A stretch of 64,000 nucleotides of DNA, from assembly GCA_015680685.1 (NCBI GenBank), contig MNCI01008033.1, forward strand, positions 64,001-128,000, read 5' to 3'. This document shows positions 10,855-22,294 of this stretch, piece after piece. This DNA comes from Gnetum montanum (lineage: Eukaryota; Streptophyta; Gnetopsida; Gnetales; Gnetaceae). The stretch's first letter is position 1, and each line of letters opens with the position of its first letter. A model generated the notes under the pieces. It saw nothing but the letters and a program-made list of their open reading frames with translations. It was not told where the DNA came from and searched no databases. A program made the translations under genes and the position numbers.

Positions 10855-12420
10855 ATGGAGGGATCATCTTATAGCAAGCCACCAATGTTTGATGGGATTG
10901 ATTTCACATACAAGAAGGCACAAATGAATGGATTCTTTGAATCCATGGAATTTAAAGTATGGAAATCTATCTTAGAATGATATACTCAACCCATCAACAA
11001 CACAATAGGTACTACACTACCAAGAGGTTAGTGATTTGATGAAGATAAGAATAAATTTATGTTTGATTCAAAAGCTAAAAATTATCTTTATTGTGCTCTT
11101 CGTAAACCTAAATTTAATATAGTAGCTAGGTGCAAACATACCAAAGAAATTTGGGAAGTTTTACAAGCCACTTATGAGGAAATCTTAGTAGTTATATAAT
11201 ATAAAATATTATTTTTGAAAAATCAATATGACAAATTAAAAATGAAGGAAAAATAATCAAAGCTTCTTTTCTAGGATCAACAACATAGTAGTTGATATTA
11301 GAGGAACAAAGAAAATCTTACTTGAATGTGATAGTATTATCAAGATGATTAGAACTTTATAGCCTGAATTTAGATCCAAAATTACTACCATGGAAGAAAT
11401 TAGAGATTTTTCTATACTTAAATTTGAAGAATTACAAACTAGACTTGTAGCATAAGAGATGAATCTCAAAAGTGAAGGTTCTATCAAGGAGAAACATATT
11501 GTGCATAAAAAATCCACAAAAGAGAAATAGTCATTTGACCATGAAGAGAATAATGATGATGAATTGGCTTTTTTATCAAGAAGAATAAAGAGGCTTCTAG
11601 CACAAAAACTAAAAAGCTTCAATCAATTAAACAACAAAGGTAAGCAAAGAGGTAAGTAATTTAAAAATTCAAATTTTAATGCTTCTTCAATATAATAGTG
11701 AGTATGTGGTGGAAAAGGCCACGTGGACTTTGAATGTCCTAGTATTAATAGGTTACAAAAGAAAGAGCCTATCAAGAAGGAAAAAGAAACAAGAAACCTC
11801 TACACAAGTCGGGATGATGAACATGATGAAGAGAAAACTAATGATACTTAAAATGGATCATATCTTCTCTACATGGCCTTGGCACATGAACCAATCAATG
11901 ATCAAATCAATGATGAACCTAAAATTACTATTAAAGAAAGATATGATATTATTTGTAATGAAATAATTTATTTTTAAAATCTATGTATTAAAATGAAAAT
12001 GGATTTACATGTCAAAGAAATAGAATTAGCTAAACTCAATACTAAATATGTAAAAGAAAACTTTGATCTTAAGGCTAAGGCCCAAAAACTAACCCTATCA
12101 CTTGAACAAATTAATAATGAACTTGCAAGTATAAAACTCATCAATGAAGAATTTAGTAAAGAAAAGGATATTCCACAAGATATGCAAAGACAAGGAAGAA
12201 ATCCACGTGATCAAAGAAATCATCCATATATTAAAGCATCAGAAGGTATCTTATCCAAGTAAAAATATTTATCCAAGTTTGAACATTTAGCTAGAATGAG
12301 GAAAACAGTGTGCTTTTACTATGGAAAATGTGGACATATTTAGTCTCTTTTTTATTTATGGTTAAACCACTATACTTGGTCTCTTCCAAAACATCCCAAT
12401 AAAGGTATCTTGCAATAAAA
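10855..12420 (+). pseudogene. gag: Copia gag, SIRE type
   Basis: Gag forms the virus-like particle and binds element RNA. The ATG at 10855 opens MEGSSYSKPPMFDG, the usual start of SIRE-type gag. The capsid part follows with stops and shifts. A first zinc knuckle at about 11702-11740 reads VCGGKGHVDFECP, with its first Cys lost to a stop. A charged alpha-helical region (11993-12262) with KEIELAKLNTKYVKENFDLK suggests a coiled coil. A second knuckle near 12311-12345 reads CFYYGKCGHI, with one Cys changed to Tyr before a stop. Two knuckles separated by a coiled coil are usual in this lineage. The protease begins about 70 bases further on. Confidence 0.8.
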
Positions 12421-12489
12421 GAAGGCTCGAAGACCTAAGGAAAAGAAGTTTGAAAAAGAAATGTTTGCACAAGTTTCTCTCTCCATCGT

Positions 12490-13740
12490 TAAAGGAAGCA
12501 CCTAGTATATTGATAGTGAAAGTTTAGGACATACAACAAGTAACATATCTTAATTCACACAGTTTTTAGAATAAAACTATGAGATAGTCTCATTTGAAGA
12601 TGATGTAGAAGCATCAATTAAAGGTATTGGTACTATTAGAGGTAAGAATCAACCTCTTGTTAAACAAATATTCTATATTGAAAGACTCAAACATAATCTT
12701 CTTAGTGTAATTCAACTTTGTAATTTAAACTTTGAAGTTACATTCTCTAAAAATTCATGTAAAATAAGAGACATTTACTCTCAAAAAATCATAATAAAAG
12801 TAATAAAAAAGCAAATATTTATACTACCATTTTACCATATACTTCTAACTTTAATTCTAAGTGTTTGATTAGCAATATAGGTGATGTTCATATATGACAC
12901 AAAAAATTGGATTACATAAACATAGACATTCTCAGAACCCTTGCATCTAAAGATATGGTTTGAAGACTACCCAAACTAAAGGATTTCACCATGAACACAT
13001 GTGCTACTTTCTAGAAACGAAAACAAACAAAGGTAAGATTTGGTAAGATGCATCTCTACCTCACATCCCCTAGAACTATTTCATATGGACTTCATAAACT
13101 CTTAGCTTAGGAAACAAAAGATATCATCTTACCATTGTAGATAATTTTTCTCATTTCACATGGGTTTCATTCTTATATCATAAAAATGAAGCTTTTGAAC
13201 ATTTTTTAAGAATTTATAATTAGTTACAAAATGAGAAAGATTATGCTATCAAAATTATTAGAACTAACAATGGAGGAGAATTCAAAAATTTTAAATTTGA
13301 AGAATACTATTAGATGAATGGAATTCATCATCAATTATATGTTCTTGGGACTCCTCAAGAAAATGGAGTAAAAGAACAAGAAAAAAAAAGATCTAAATGA
13401 AATGGATAGAACCATCCTAAATGATAGAAATATTCCATATCATTTTTAAGCTAAAGCTATCAATGCAACATGCTATGTTTTCAACAAAATTTTGATAAGA
13501 AGATTCATCGCTAAAACTCCCTATAAGCTTTGGATTGGCAGAAAATTTTCAATTAGTTACTTTCATGTTTTTGGTGCTAGATATTTTATTTGAATGAAAA
13601 AATGCTTTGATAATTTTAATGTCAAAACTAATGAAGGAATTTTCCTAAGATACTTTATAGTTAGAAGAGCATACAGAATATGGTTAACAAAAGAACTAAT
13701 ACTAGAGAGGAAACTATAAATGTGAAAGTAGATGATAGTA
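12490..13740 (+). pseudogene. pol: Copia protease and integrase
   Basis: The protease cuts the polyprotein. Its active region reads YIDSESLGHTTSN where the family has a D-S-G triad, so the Gly is lost. It continues with SFEDDVEASIKGIGTIRG and LKHNLLSVIQLC, then FEVTFSKNSCKI. The integrase follows in shifting frames: a remnant of the pre-integrase His/Cys motif near 12890-13020 (KLDYINIDILRTLASKDM, then NTCATF), a core with isolated matches, and the C-terminal GKRKFSISYFHVFG-like segment near 13530-13580, the usual position of the copia FGCxxY box. Catalytic residues cannot be followed with confidence because several frameshifts cross the core. Confidence 0.75.
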
Positions 13741-14029
13741 ATGGTCTTTATCCAAGTGTGCAAGTTAAGGATGAAGAAGTTCCTATTTAGAAAAATGCTA
13801 GCACACCCTAAGTAGTAACAAAAAAAGAAACTGGAATAGAAAATGAACATGAAGATGATAATCAAGTTCAAAGTAAAATTCCTAGACTAAGAAGATCATA
13901 CTCACTCAATGATGTGATTGGATAATTGGAATATGGAATAAAAACTAGAAGTCAAGAAAACAATATGTGCACCTATATTGTCTACATTTCACAAATTAAG
14001 CCAAAAAATTTTAGTGGAGAAGAAAATGA

Positions 14030-15480
14030 GAAAGGTTGGAATTCACCTATGTAAAAAGAGCTAAACCAATTTATTAGAAAAGATGTTTGGGAACTTACTC
14101 CTAAATACAATAACAAACAAATCACTAAAAAAAATGAATTTTTAGAAATAAGATAATGAAAATGATAGTAGAATTAAAAATAAAGCTTGATTAGTTGTTA
14201 AAGGATATAATTAACACAAAGGCATTAATTTTGATTAGACCTTTACTTTTGTAGCCAAACCTAAATTAATCAAACTCCTTCTAGCCTATGTTAGCATTAA
14301 AGAAATCAAATTGTATAACATGGATGTCAAAAGTACCTTTTCAAATGAAACTATTCAAGAGGAAGCCTATGTTGAGCAACTTGAAGGATTTATAAATCAC
14401 ATTCATCCAAAGTATGTCTTTAAATTAAAAAAGACTCTCTATGGGCTCAAACAAACTCCTAGAGCTTAGTATGAAAGACTCTCTCAACATCTTATGGATA
14501 ATGGATTTGAAAGAAGAAGAGGTGATGTCACCTTGTTCCTAAAATAGGTTGGTAAAGATTTACTTAGCCACTAATGAAAAATTATAAATAAAATTTTCAA
14601 AGCTTATGCAAAAATAATTTGAAATGAGCATGATGAGTGAACTAAACAACTTCATCAGATTTCAAGTTAGTAAAACCAAGAATGGAATCTTTATCTATCA
14701 AATAAAGTACATCAAAAACCTATTATAAAGATTCAATCTAGTTGAATTCAAGGCTAAGACAACACCAATCAATACACATCTAAAGCTCAACAAAGACAAA
14801 CAAGGTAAACTAATTGACCACAAACTCTATATAAGTATGATTGGTAGCCGACCATATCTATCTACTAGTAGACCTAATATTACTCTTCTATGTGTTGATA
14901 TATGTGCCAAGTGTTAAGATAATCCTAAAAAATCATTCTTAAAAGCTATAAAAAGGATTTTACACTATTCAAAAGGTACTACTAACTTGAAACTTTGGTA
15001 GTCAAAGGATTCCATATCTGATCTTGCTAGATATTGTGATGCAAATTGGATAGGGTGTATGGATGACCATCAAAGCACAAGTGATAGCTAATTTTTCCTA
15101 CAGAAAAGTCTTGTCTATTGGGAAACTAAGAAGACTCAAAAGCCTTATCTATAGTAGAACCAGAATATGTTTCAGCTAGAATTTTTTGTGCATAAATTCT
15201 TTAGATGAAAGAAACACTCAAGGATCTGGACATTAAATTAGATAACATGCCTATTTTTTGTAACAATTATAGAACTATCAACATGAAGAAAATCCAATCC
15301 AACATTCTCAAATGAAGCATATTGAAATTCAGCATCATTTCATAAGAGAAAATAATCAAGTTTGCATGTAGGTTAGAGTACATTGGGACAGAACGTTAAC
15401 TTAAAAACACCTTCACCAAGCCCCTTGATGAACAAAGACTCACATCACTATGTAAAGATATGAGGATATCCTATCAGGTA
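14030..15480 (+). pseudogene. pol: Copia reverse transcriptase and RNase H
   Basis: RT copia motifs are readable from 14030: ELNQFIRKDVWELTP, LVVKGYN, FTFVAKPKLIKLLLAYV, YNMDVKSTF, then FKLKKTLYGLKQTPRA and YERLSQHLMDNGFER. The catalytic YVDD box, expected near 14570, cannot be found; a short deletion or frameshift lies there. RNase H is seen near 15010-15110 (ARYCDANWIGCMDDHQST, close to the usual SDADWAGC...DRKST). The C-terminal end of pol near 15400 reads TFTKPLDEQR, in place of the usual IFTKPLxxxR. Stops are frequent throughout. Confidence 0.8.
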
Positions 15481-15721
15481 ATGAAGATGTATCTTTCACC
15501 CTCTTTTCTAATGATAGGATAGTTTAGGTTTGACAAGAAAAGGCGGTGAAGAGCACATATGCATAAGGAGTTTCACAAGGAAACTTCTTTTTTGTTAATG
15601 CCCAAAAAGGAGGGAGTAAATAATGTGCCTTTATTTTTATGTCTAAATTTTTCTCCCAAAAATTATACACCTACCTATTGTTGCTTTTATTCTAACTCAT
15701 TATTCAAGTTTTGGACATCAT

Positions 15722-16145
15722 CAAAAAGAGGAGATTATTTCCCTTTTCATGTGTCAAATCTTTGAAAAATGAAAATTTGATTAATGGAACCAAGAAAATA
15801 GCAAGAATGGACAATATAAAATGATGGAGTCTAGTAGAAGACATAAAGAATTAGAGAAATATTGTGAGGATAGGAGACATCCCAAGCTAAGAGTGAATGA
15901 CTTGCAAACTATCAAGACATCTCCTACTCCCAAAAGATGTCTCAACTAAGAAGGTTTGGTCTTAGGTAAGAATTCTCCTTGAAATAGGAAATGTCTCCTT
16001 CAGACACAAGATGTCTCCCACAAGATGTCTTGTCTTCCTAGAAGACATATCCTCCAAGATGTCTTGCACTTAGATAATACGTCTCCATTACAAGGTAGTA
16101 AAAGTAGTGAGATGTCCCAAGCCTTGCAAAAGACATCTTGACAAG
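15722..16145 (+). repeat. Polypurine tract and remnant 3' LTR of copia element 1
   Basis: CAAAAAGAGGAGATTATT (15722-15738) is the position and type of the SIRE polypurine tract. The following 400 bp, non-coding and truncated where element C begins, should be the start of the 3' LTR. It is packed with the word AGATGTCT and its complement, and contains TGTCTC (or GAGACA) at 15874-15879, 15938-15943, 15992-15997 and 16012-16017. I could not find a matching 5' LTR, so the LTR assignment rests on position. Confidence 0.5.
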
Positions 16146-16149
16146 TTAT

Positions 16150-18392
16150 TTCTAGTTGTTTTGTGGATTCTAATAGATAAATGGATGAGAATAAGGCTAG
16201 TAATTAGAAGGATGGTAGTAAGGCTGAATATTAGAAATGTGACTAGAAGATTCACGTGGAGACATGGGTTGCTAAATGTGGTAACCATATGGATTAGGCT
16301 GCCAGTAAGGGTATTGTTGCCTTGGCAGTGCAAGTGCCCATGATTATGGTTGTTGCCATTATTGATACTATTCATATGATTATGATGGAGCTCCACTTGG
16401 ATAATATAGTTGTTGCTAGTGGAACTACCTAATATTACCTTGAGGATAAGGTAACCTTCTAGATGTTTGCCTTTGTGTAAGTCATAGAAGTAAGGCATAC
16501 ATCCTAGATTCTTGTAGATGTGACATAATGGGGCAACATCCCTTCAGATGTTCATACTGAAAAATATCATAGCCATGATCATCATCTGATTCACTATCTA
16601 CAACCTCATCTATTTCAACAATCTTGCCCTTACCTTTGTAATATGCATGTTCAACTTCTTTGTGCCTCCTACACTCATGATCACTACCTTGTTCTTAGCA
16701 CTCTTCAACAATTTTGAGGATAGCCTGAAATCAGCTATCCATGGAGTCCCTTAACTGATCAACTTTAACCATAACTTCAAACTCAAATTTTTAAAGTTGT
16801 AAGGCTTTCTTATGAATTTCCTCATCAAATATGGATTCATCCTCACTATCATAGAATTAAACCTCCCTCTTGTGGATGGAAGGATCATGATTATACTCTT
16901 CTGCGCTTTCTATTTTTCTTAGCTTGTCCTTCTCTTTCATGACCTACTCTATTAACCTTTGTACCTAATGAGCAGTTAGTTCTAACAATCACCCTTGGGC
17001 ATAGACACTAAGGGTTTTCCTCATTTTATTACGAAGCCTATCTACAATGTGGTGGAGTTGAGCCAACTGAGAATAACCATGGTCATGGCATTTCTGCATC
17101 AAGGCATAGTATTGGCCAATGGTAGCATCCAAGGGTTTTTGTGCTCCTTGTTTCCACCCTTGAATTTGCTTCCTTAAGTTGGACACTCAGGAGTACATTT
17201 GATACTTATCATTGAACATTTCAAGCATGGTTCTCCATCGTCTAATAGATTCTAGTTCTAAGGACCAGTACCAATTCTCTACTTTCTTGATGAGTGTCAT
17301 GGGCAACAACTTTAGTTTCTACCACTCATTCTCTATGTTTTTCAAGGCACATGCATCTTGGAAAGCTTGAAAATGATTATGCAAATTAGGGTTTTATCCT
17401 CCTTCAAATCAAGGAATATTTTTCATGTCTAACCATTTGATCTGACTATCTTTCACATGCCTTGTTAGAATTTCAACTACCTCTACAATGTTAAGCATAC
17501 TTTAGGTAGCAAATAGAGGCTCATCAAGGCCTTGATCATGGTGCCAATGATGCCCTCTAATACCCTATAATTCATGGTGATGTACCTCTCTTGAAATTTT
17601 TTGTTCTTGATCTTTCCTGTCTCAATGGACCCCTTGATTATTGTGGTCCTGTCAGTCATTGTGCTCATTTCAATCACCTCCATTACAATCTTGCCTTCTA
17701 TGGTCATGATCAGATCTAGAAGAAGAAGATGATGATGAAGGGAAAGAGAAAGGAGAATTATCACAATCAAAGTGCCTACTACCACCTCTTTGGTGATCAT
17801 AACCACAATCACAATCATGATTCTTGTTGGCATCCCTATCTTGACTTGTCCCTCAAGATCTGTCTTTGTCATTGGATCCCTTGTTACTAGAATTAGGATT
17901 GTAGACTATAGAGTATAGATTCTAGTTTTGACCTCCATCACCAATGTCAAAGATAGGAGCATCATTGAGTGGAAAACCCCCAGAGAAGGATTCCCCACTA
18001 GCTTGATGGTACAATATGAAAAGAGAATTGTTAAGCACTTTTCACTTTGAAAATTCATAGCGCTACTCCAACTACCAATCCTAAAAGTGTTGTGCTTCAG
18101 TGGGATGATAATCCTTGGTGTTAACATCCTCAACAACATATTCCCCATGGTATTCTTGAAGACCACATTATGCAAGCATTTGATAAAGCATTGTAGGAGA
18201 AGCACAATCGGGCGGCAACACAATGTTGCCCTCCATGTCATGCCACCATAGCTATTCATCCTGATGTAGGATGAAGGTGAAGTCTGATACATACTCATTA
18301 GGATGATTATATGTAATTTGATATCATTAAGGCTTTGATGAATGAACATTATCAAGCTTGGGTGGAGAAGTGCTCCTATGAGAAGAAGACAT
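16150..18392 (-). pseudogene. gag: Gag of element C
   Basis: The start is the minus-strand ATG at 18392 (MSSSHRSTSPPKLDN), 144 bases inside the LTR edge. About 240 residues of low-complexity Asp/His/Ser linker follow, then the conserved capsid part (about 17410-16990) with HFQAFQDACALKNIENEW, MFNDKYQMYS and LRKQIQGWKQGAQKPLDATI, then RNKMRKTLSVYAQG. Downstream, near 16560-16500, is a knuckle-like box YEHLKGCCP whose first Cys pair is lost, followed by a Tyr/Pro/His-rich tail. About fifteen stops are spread through the frame. The capsid part resembles the retrotransposon gag domain of plant gypsy elements. The open frame at 17483-17872 on the same strand is an off-frame shadow. Confidence 0.75.
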
Positions 18393-18553
18393 TTTCAGTT
18401 AGCAAAACAAAAAATCACTGTGTGCTCTAAGAATTTGTTGTAGTAATTGTAAAATAAGATGTTACTCTTAGGTTTGTTCCAACAATTTAAATACTTTCAT
18501 TGGGTCCTAGATAGCACACAAAACAACAAAAAGATCCTTGGAAACAACACCAA

Positions 18554-19361
18554 TGATGAGCAGTGGGGTACCTCTATGCCCAACCATACAAATCACTAAG
18601 GCGTTACACATGATTCGGTCAAATTCCATGGACCTATAGTTATCTCATACACTAGTTCCTCTAGGAAGTGAAATGGAATTGAGAACATTTTTTGTCTTCC
18701 CAACTACACTTGTGAGGCTCAAGGGTATGGTTTAAGTGTAATTGAGGTATATGAATTTTTGGCATTTTATATTTTATGAATGTAATCACCTACAATAAGA
18801 ATAAGGGTAGAGTAGATTGAAAACTAATGTCTATTATCTATCTAGCCTAACATAAGTAACCACCCCACTTTCCTGAACACATATAGAACTACTAGGTTAC
18901 CAAACATTAAGCATTGTTGGTTACCAAGTATTATATGAATACTCAAAGTGGTCATGCTCGTGTTCACTAACTACTGAACATAAATTATTTAATCAAATGC
19001 ATTAAAGTAAAGAATAGAAAAGTAAAATGCAATAAAGAAGATATTAAGCTATTCTCAGTGCTACAAGGATTGTCAAAAGAGTTCATTTTATTCCTATCAC
19101 ACTACTGTGCTTAGGTACATCAGTACTTGAAGAAAATATTCTAACTCTAGGGGAAAGGAACAACAAGAGCTTCACTACCTTACTTGAAAACTGAAAAATA
19201 ACTAATGAAAAACTTCCCAAAACTAGAGCCTAGGCATGGTATTTATAGACTTAGGGTATATACCTCGATGTTGGATCCAGGCCTCAACATTGCATACGTG
19301 ACATCGCGGCCCCAACGTCGCGTACCCGATGTTTCGACCAACATCAAACGATGATTCATCA
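18554..19361 (-). repeat. 5' LTR of element C with primer site
   Basis: The LTR is bounded by TGATGAG at 18554 and TTCATCA ending at 19361, as in A and B. Its inner edge is followed on the minus strand by TTGGTGTTGTTTCCA (18553 down), in the position of a tRNA-Asp-type primer site but diverged. A TATA box (minus TATAAATA, 19240-19247) lies downstream of CATCG-rich quasi-palindromes, where A and B have GATATC palindromes. Confidence 0.75.
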
Positions 19362-19634
19362 ATATGAAAATAATTTTTCATCAAATATCCAAGGAAAGCA
19401 TTGATAGGAGCATCGTGTTATAATATGTGAACAAAAAAATCACTAAAAATTAAGTTTTATATGATCAATCACTAAAAACATTTACATTAACCAAATGAGA
19501 TATTCAGGGTGTAAAGTGTAAATAATGAAAACCATTTCTGCATAACATTCTCCAAAGGATTTGATACTTTCAAAAGTTGAACACTACATAATATTCACAA
19601 AGAAAATCTTGGAAGATAAGTTCAATAAAATCCC
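19362..19634. other. AT-rich DNA, nothing recognised
   Basis: Short spacer between the LTR of element C and the Bax inhibitor-1 remnant. No coding or repeat signal was seen. Confidence 0.4.
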
Positions 19635-20266
19635 CTAACTCCTTTTCTTCTCAACTCTATCCTCTGCATTTTTAGCCTAAATGATCAACAAAATCATTGT
19701 GTTAAAATGTAAATCTTATTTAGCATGCAAGAAAAGGTACAAGAACACATCATGATCATCATCATCCTAGCCATGTCCTAGCCTTACCAAAACACAACAT
19801 GATATTCACTAGGATTGCCAAAACTCTAATAAACACTCCAACAAAGTTTGTGAAAAGATCCAATGCATGCTTTATGTAATCACTGTCACCTCACTCAGCC
19901 CTCTCAATGATCATTTGAATATCATACAAAATGTACCCAAGGAAAATAATGAGACCAAAATATAGCCAGAAAAGAGAAGAATCGTTGCATTGAGCATGTC
20001 CTATCAACAATTTCTATTGGATAAAATGTAAATTAAATGTAATTAAATCCAAGGGGAAAAAGATCACTTCAAATAGGTAGACAGCCATCCATCCATCAAA
20101 AATGAAAGAGGCTAGCTAGAGCCATAACAAAATATAGAGGATAGTAGTTCCCCAAGGTACATATTTGTCCTGTTCATAGCCAAATTTGCTAAACTAGAGA
20201 AGCATGCAAATGCTAAGGTGGTTCCCACAAAAGTAATTATTGGTATCTTGAGACCAATAAGTAGTC
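19635..20266 (-). pseudogene. BI-1: Bax inhibitor-1, C-terminal exons
   Basis: Bax inhibitor-1 is an ER membrane protein of the TMBIM family that suppresses cell death. Three exon-like blocks occur on the minus strand. The first, from about 20266 to 20100 after a CTTAG acceptor, has PLIGLK-like GLLIGLKIPIITFVGTTLAFACFS and MYLGELLSS. The second, about 20000-19810, has YFGLIIFLGYILYDIQMII, then GDSDYIKHALDLFTNFVG and VFIRVLAIL. The third, 19676-19635, encodes AKNAEDRVEKKRS and a stop, the basic ER tail expected of BI-1. The last intron has GT at 19809 and AG at 19678. Stops are seen within both main exons (a TGA at 19891-19893 replaces a residue in the AHxGDMDY motif; a TAG lies near 20114). 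The N-terminal half is not found before the copia LTR at 20738. Retained introns argue for a genomic duplicate or relic rather than a processed copy. Confidence 0.85.
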
Positions 20267-20737
20267 CTAAGAAAAAATACATTTGATAAATACATTTGGA
20301 TAAAGGATAAACCAATTTCACTTTCCTCAACATCCATTTTGCTTTCTATTTCTCAATTTCATTGGTAGGTTAAACCAATTTTGTCAAAGTTAAAAATCAA
20401 ATTTTCCTCAAGTGAGGTAGACCATTAATGGTTAAAGTCCATCCCATAGCTAGAACTAATTTGATATTTTAAGAAAAATTTGATACATATGAAACGTGTC
20501 TCAAAGACAAACAAAAAAAAAGAAAAAATAAAAAAACCAAAATCCTATGAAGAGAGATGCATGTAATTCAATGTATGCTTTAATCGTAATCTTGGTATAT
20601 TGGTAGCACAAATGTTGTTTTTAGTTCTCTAGGAATTGAATGCCTATCAAGTGGGCTTTTCTAGGAAGTTATCACAAATTAAATATTAGACTAACTTTGG
20701 GAAATTCATTTATTGGAATCAATCTGAATGTTTCATT

Positions 20738-21144
20738 TGTAACACACATTTATGTGTTGAAGTGACCTCCATATCCATTGATGCTTATACACGTTGGCAT
20801 AACATGTTTTTGCGTTGGCGTTGGGATGGCATCCACATCCAAATGGGGTTTTGGGTCTCTTATTTTTTAAATTTTCTCTCATCGTAACTAATTCCATGGC
20901 CTATAAATTCATTCTTGCAAGAAGAACAAAGGTACCACGAATCATAGCAAGATTGCAATTCAAGTTCCTTTCATAGATGCTTGGAGGTTGGATACACCAT
21001 CGTTGCATAGTGTCAGTGTGAAAGAAGAATTTGAACAATATTAATCAAAAGCATCAATGGCTGGAGGTCAGTTCCATTTGCTTCCACATTATATACTTTG
21101 ATTACTTGTGCAATCCAATTTTTCTACACAATTATTTTCTTACA
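20738..21144 (+). repeat. 5' LTR of copia element 2
   Basis: Starts TGTAACACACATTTATG and ends TTCTTACA just before the primer site. It matches the 3' LTR over CCTCCATATCC, TTTTGGGT, ATTTTCTCTC, GATGCTTGGAGGTTG and AGAAGAATTTGAACAA. It has one copy of the segment that is doubled in the 3' LTR. Confidence 0.85.
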
Positions 21145-21146
21145 TT

Positions 21147-21158
21147 TGGTATCAAAGC
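21147..21158 (+). other. Primer-binding site (initiator tRNA-Met type)
   Basis: TGGTATCAAAGC lies two bases after the 5' LTR and matches the usual plant copia primer site TGGTATCAGAGC with one change. Confidence 0.85.
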
Positions 21159-21159
21159 A

Positions 21160-22290
21160 TTAGATCTTTGTCTTGATGCATTTTGATGATGGTGCAATGT
21201 CTGTATCGACTCTAGACTGGAATTCGGTTGTTGAGTTTGAATTAAATTAAATTATGGATTTTTCATCCACTTCACTAGCACATGGGATATTTAAGTATGT
21301 TATGTTGCCCATGAGCGTTTAATATTGAATAGCATGTGTTGTTGTGCCCATTACCAGTATTGTTGTGCCCATTGCTTGTGTTGTTGTGCCTATTGCCTGG
21401 TTTATTATGTTATTAGAACCATCAAGATTACTATGTTTACCCCATAGGATACAACAAGTTTTTTTTCCCTATAATTTTAAGAATTCGATCATGACCATCA
21501 TGTTTCATAGCAAGTTTATTTTTACCCATCATTTTAGGAATTTGGTCATGACCATCATGTTTCAATGAGTCAATGAAGGATATTTTACTACCAGTTTAGT
21601 TACTTAAAAGCATGTGGATTATGTTTTATGACTTAACCATAAAAATATACATAATGGTCATGGAAAATCATGGTGTAATTGTGTAACATGTATCAATCTA
21701 TGACCATCAATGTTTTTTATTTTAAAAAAAAGGTAGGGTTTTAACACAGTGTTTCCTTTTCCCACCCATCACAGTCCAAAGGTATCGTTGCTATAATGTA
21801 TTATAAGTCAAAGGATAACTTTGCTAATGTCCTAAGCAAGTTGGTTATGAATTTTTAATAAAATTATGTTTATACCATGTTAAATTTGGTAATTTATCAA
21901 TTTTATGCATATTTTGTATATGTATGAATCATTATAACTAGTGATCTATATAATTTTGTATAATTAGAGAGTAGCCATAGCATCTTTAATTGTGCAAAAT
22001 TATGTACTAAGAGCTTTTGGATCACATACGGTAGACAACATTAAAAATTGTGATTAATCATATGTAATATGATAAATTTTATCCCACGGGAATTTTTATT
22101 ATATTTAATATGATTAATTAGGATGATATGTTAAATTATTTTTCTTAATTTTTCCGCAAGGATTAAGAAAAGGAATATAGTTTAATAGTTCCATTATAAG
22201 GATATATGAATCTATTTGAATTAAAATTTAGCCACTATATTTAGACACTATATTTAGTTTATATTATAGATCTGAACTTATTGGAAATGA
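21160..22290 (+). other. Region of copia 2 where gag and protease are unrecognisable
   Basis: There are three near-copies of GTTGTGCCCATTGC at 21340-21400 and two of TCATGACCATCATGTTTCA near 21488 and 21545. Otherwise the DNA is AT-rich and without coding signal. Gag and protease were probably deleted or replaced by unrelated sequence. Confidence 0.45.
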
Positions 22291-22294
22291 TACA

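Larger units (their letters stand above)
10801..15735 (+). mobile_element. Ty1/copia SIRE/Maximus-type element, internal region
   Basis: The order primer site, gag with two zinc knuckles, protease, integrase, RT, RNase H and a polypurine tract is that of Ty1/copia, on the plus strand. The protease-to-integrase text (KHNLLSV, CNLNFEVTFSKNSCKI) and the long coiled-coil gag are characteristic of the SIRE/Maximus lineage. Every domain carries stops and frameshifts. The internal region is AT-rich, and many changes fit cytosine loss. No envelope-like ORF is visible between RNase H and the polypurine tract. Confidence 0.85.
16146..19361 (-). mobile_element. Gag-only LTR element C, truncated at its 3' end
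   Basis: The minus-strand order is 5' LTR (19361 down to 18554), primer site, gag (18392 down to about 16150), then an abrupt junction with the copia 1 DNA. No pol domain is present before the junction. The LTR and gag are related to elements A and B and gag is closest to D. Because the 3' side is cut, C alone cannot show whether pol was ever there; A shows the family can lack it. Confidence 0.75.

Noticed and set aside
11257-11622. 121-codon minus-strand open frame
   Set aside because: Antisense to the copia 1 gag, whose frame carries the alignable motifs.
17483-17872. 129-codon minus-strand open frame with repeated Ile/Met/Val
   Set aside because: Off-frame shadow of the Asp/His-rich gag linker of element C; the gag frame aligns with element D.
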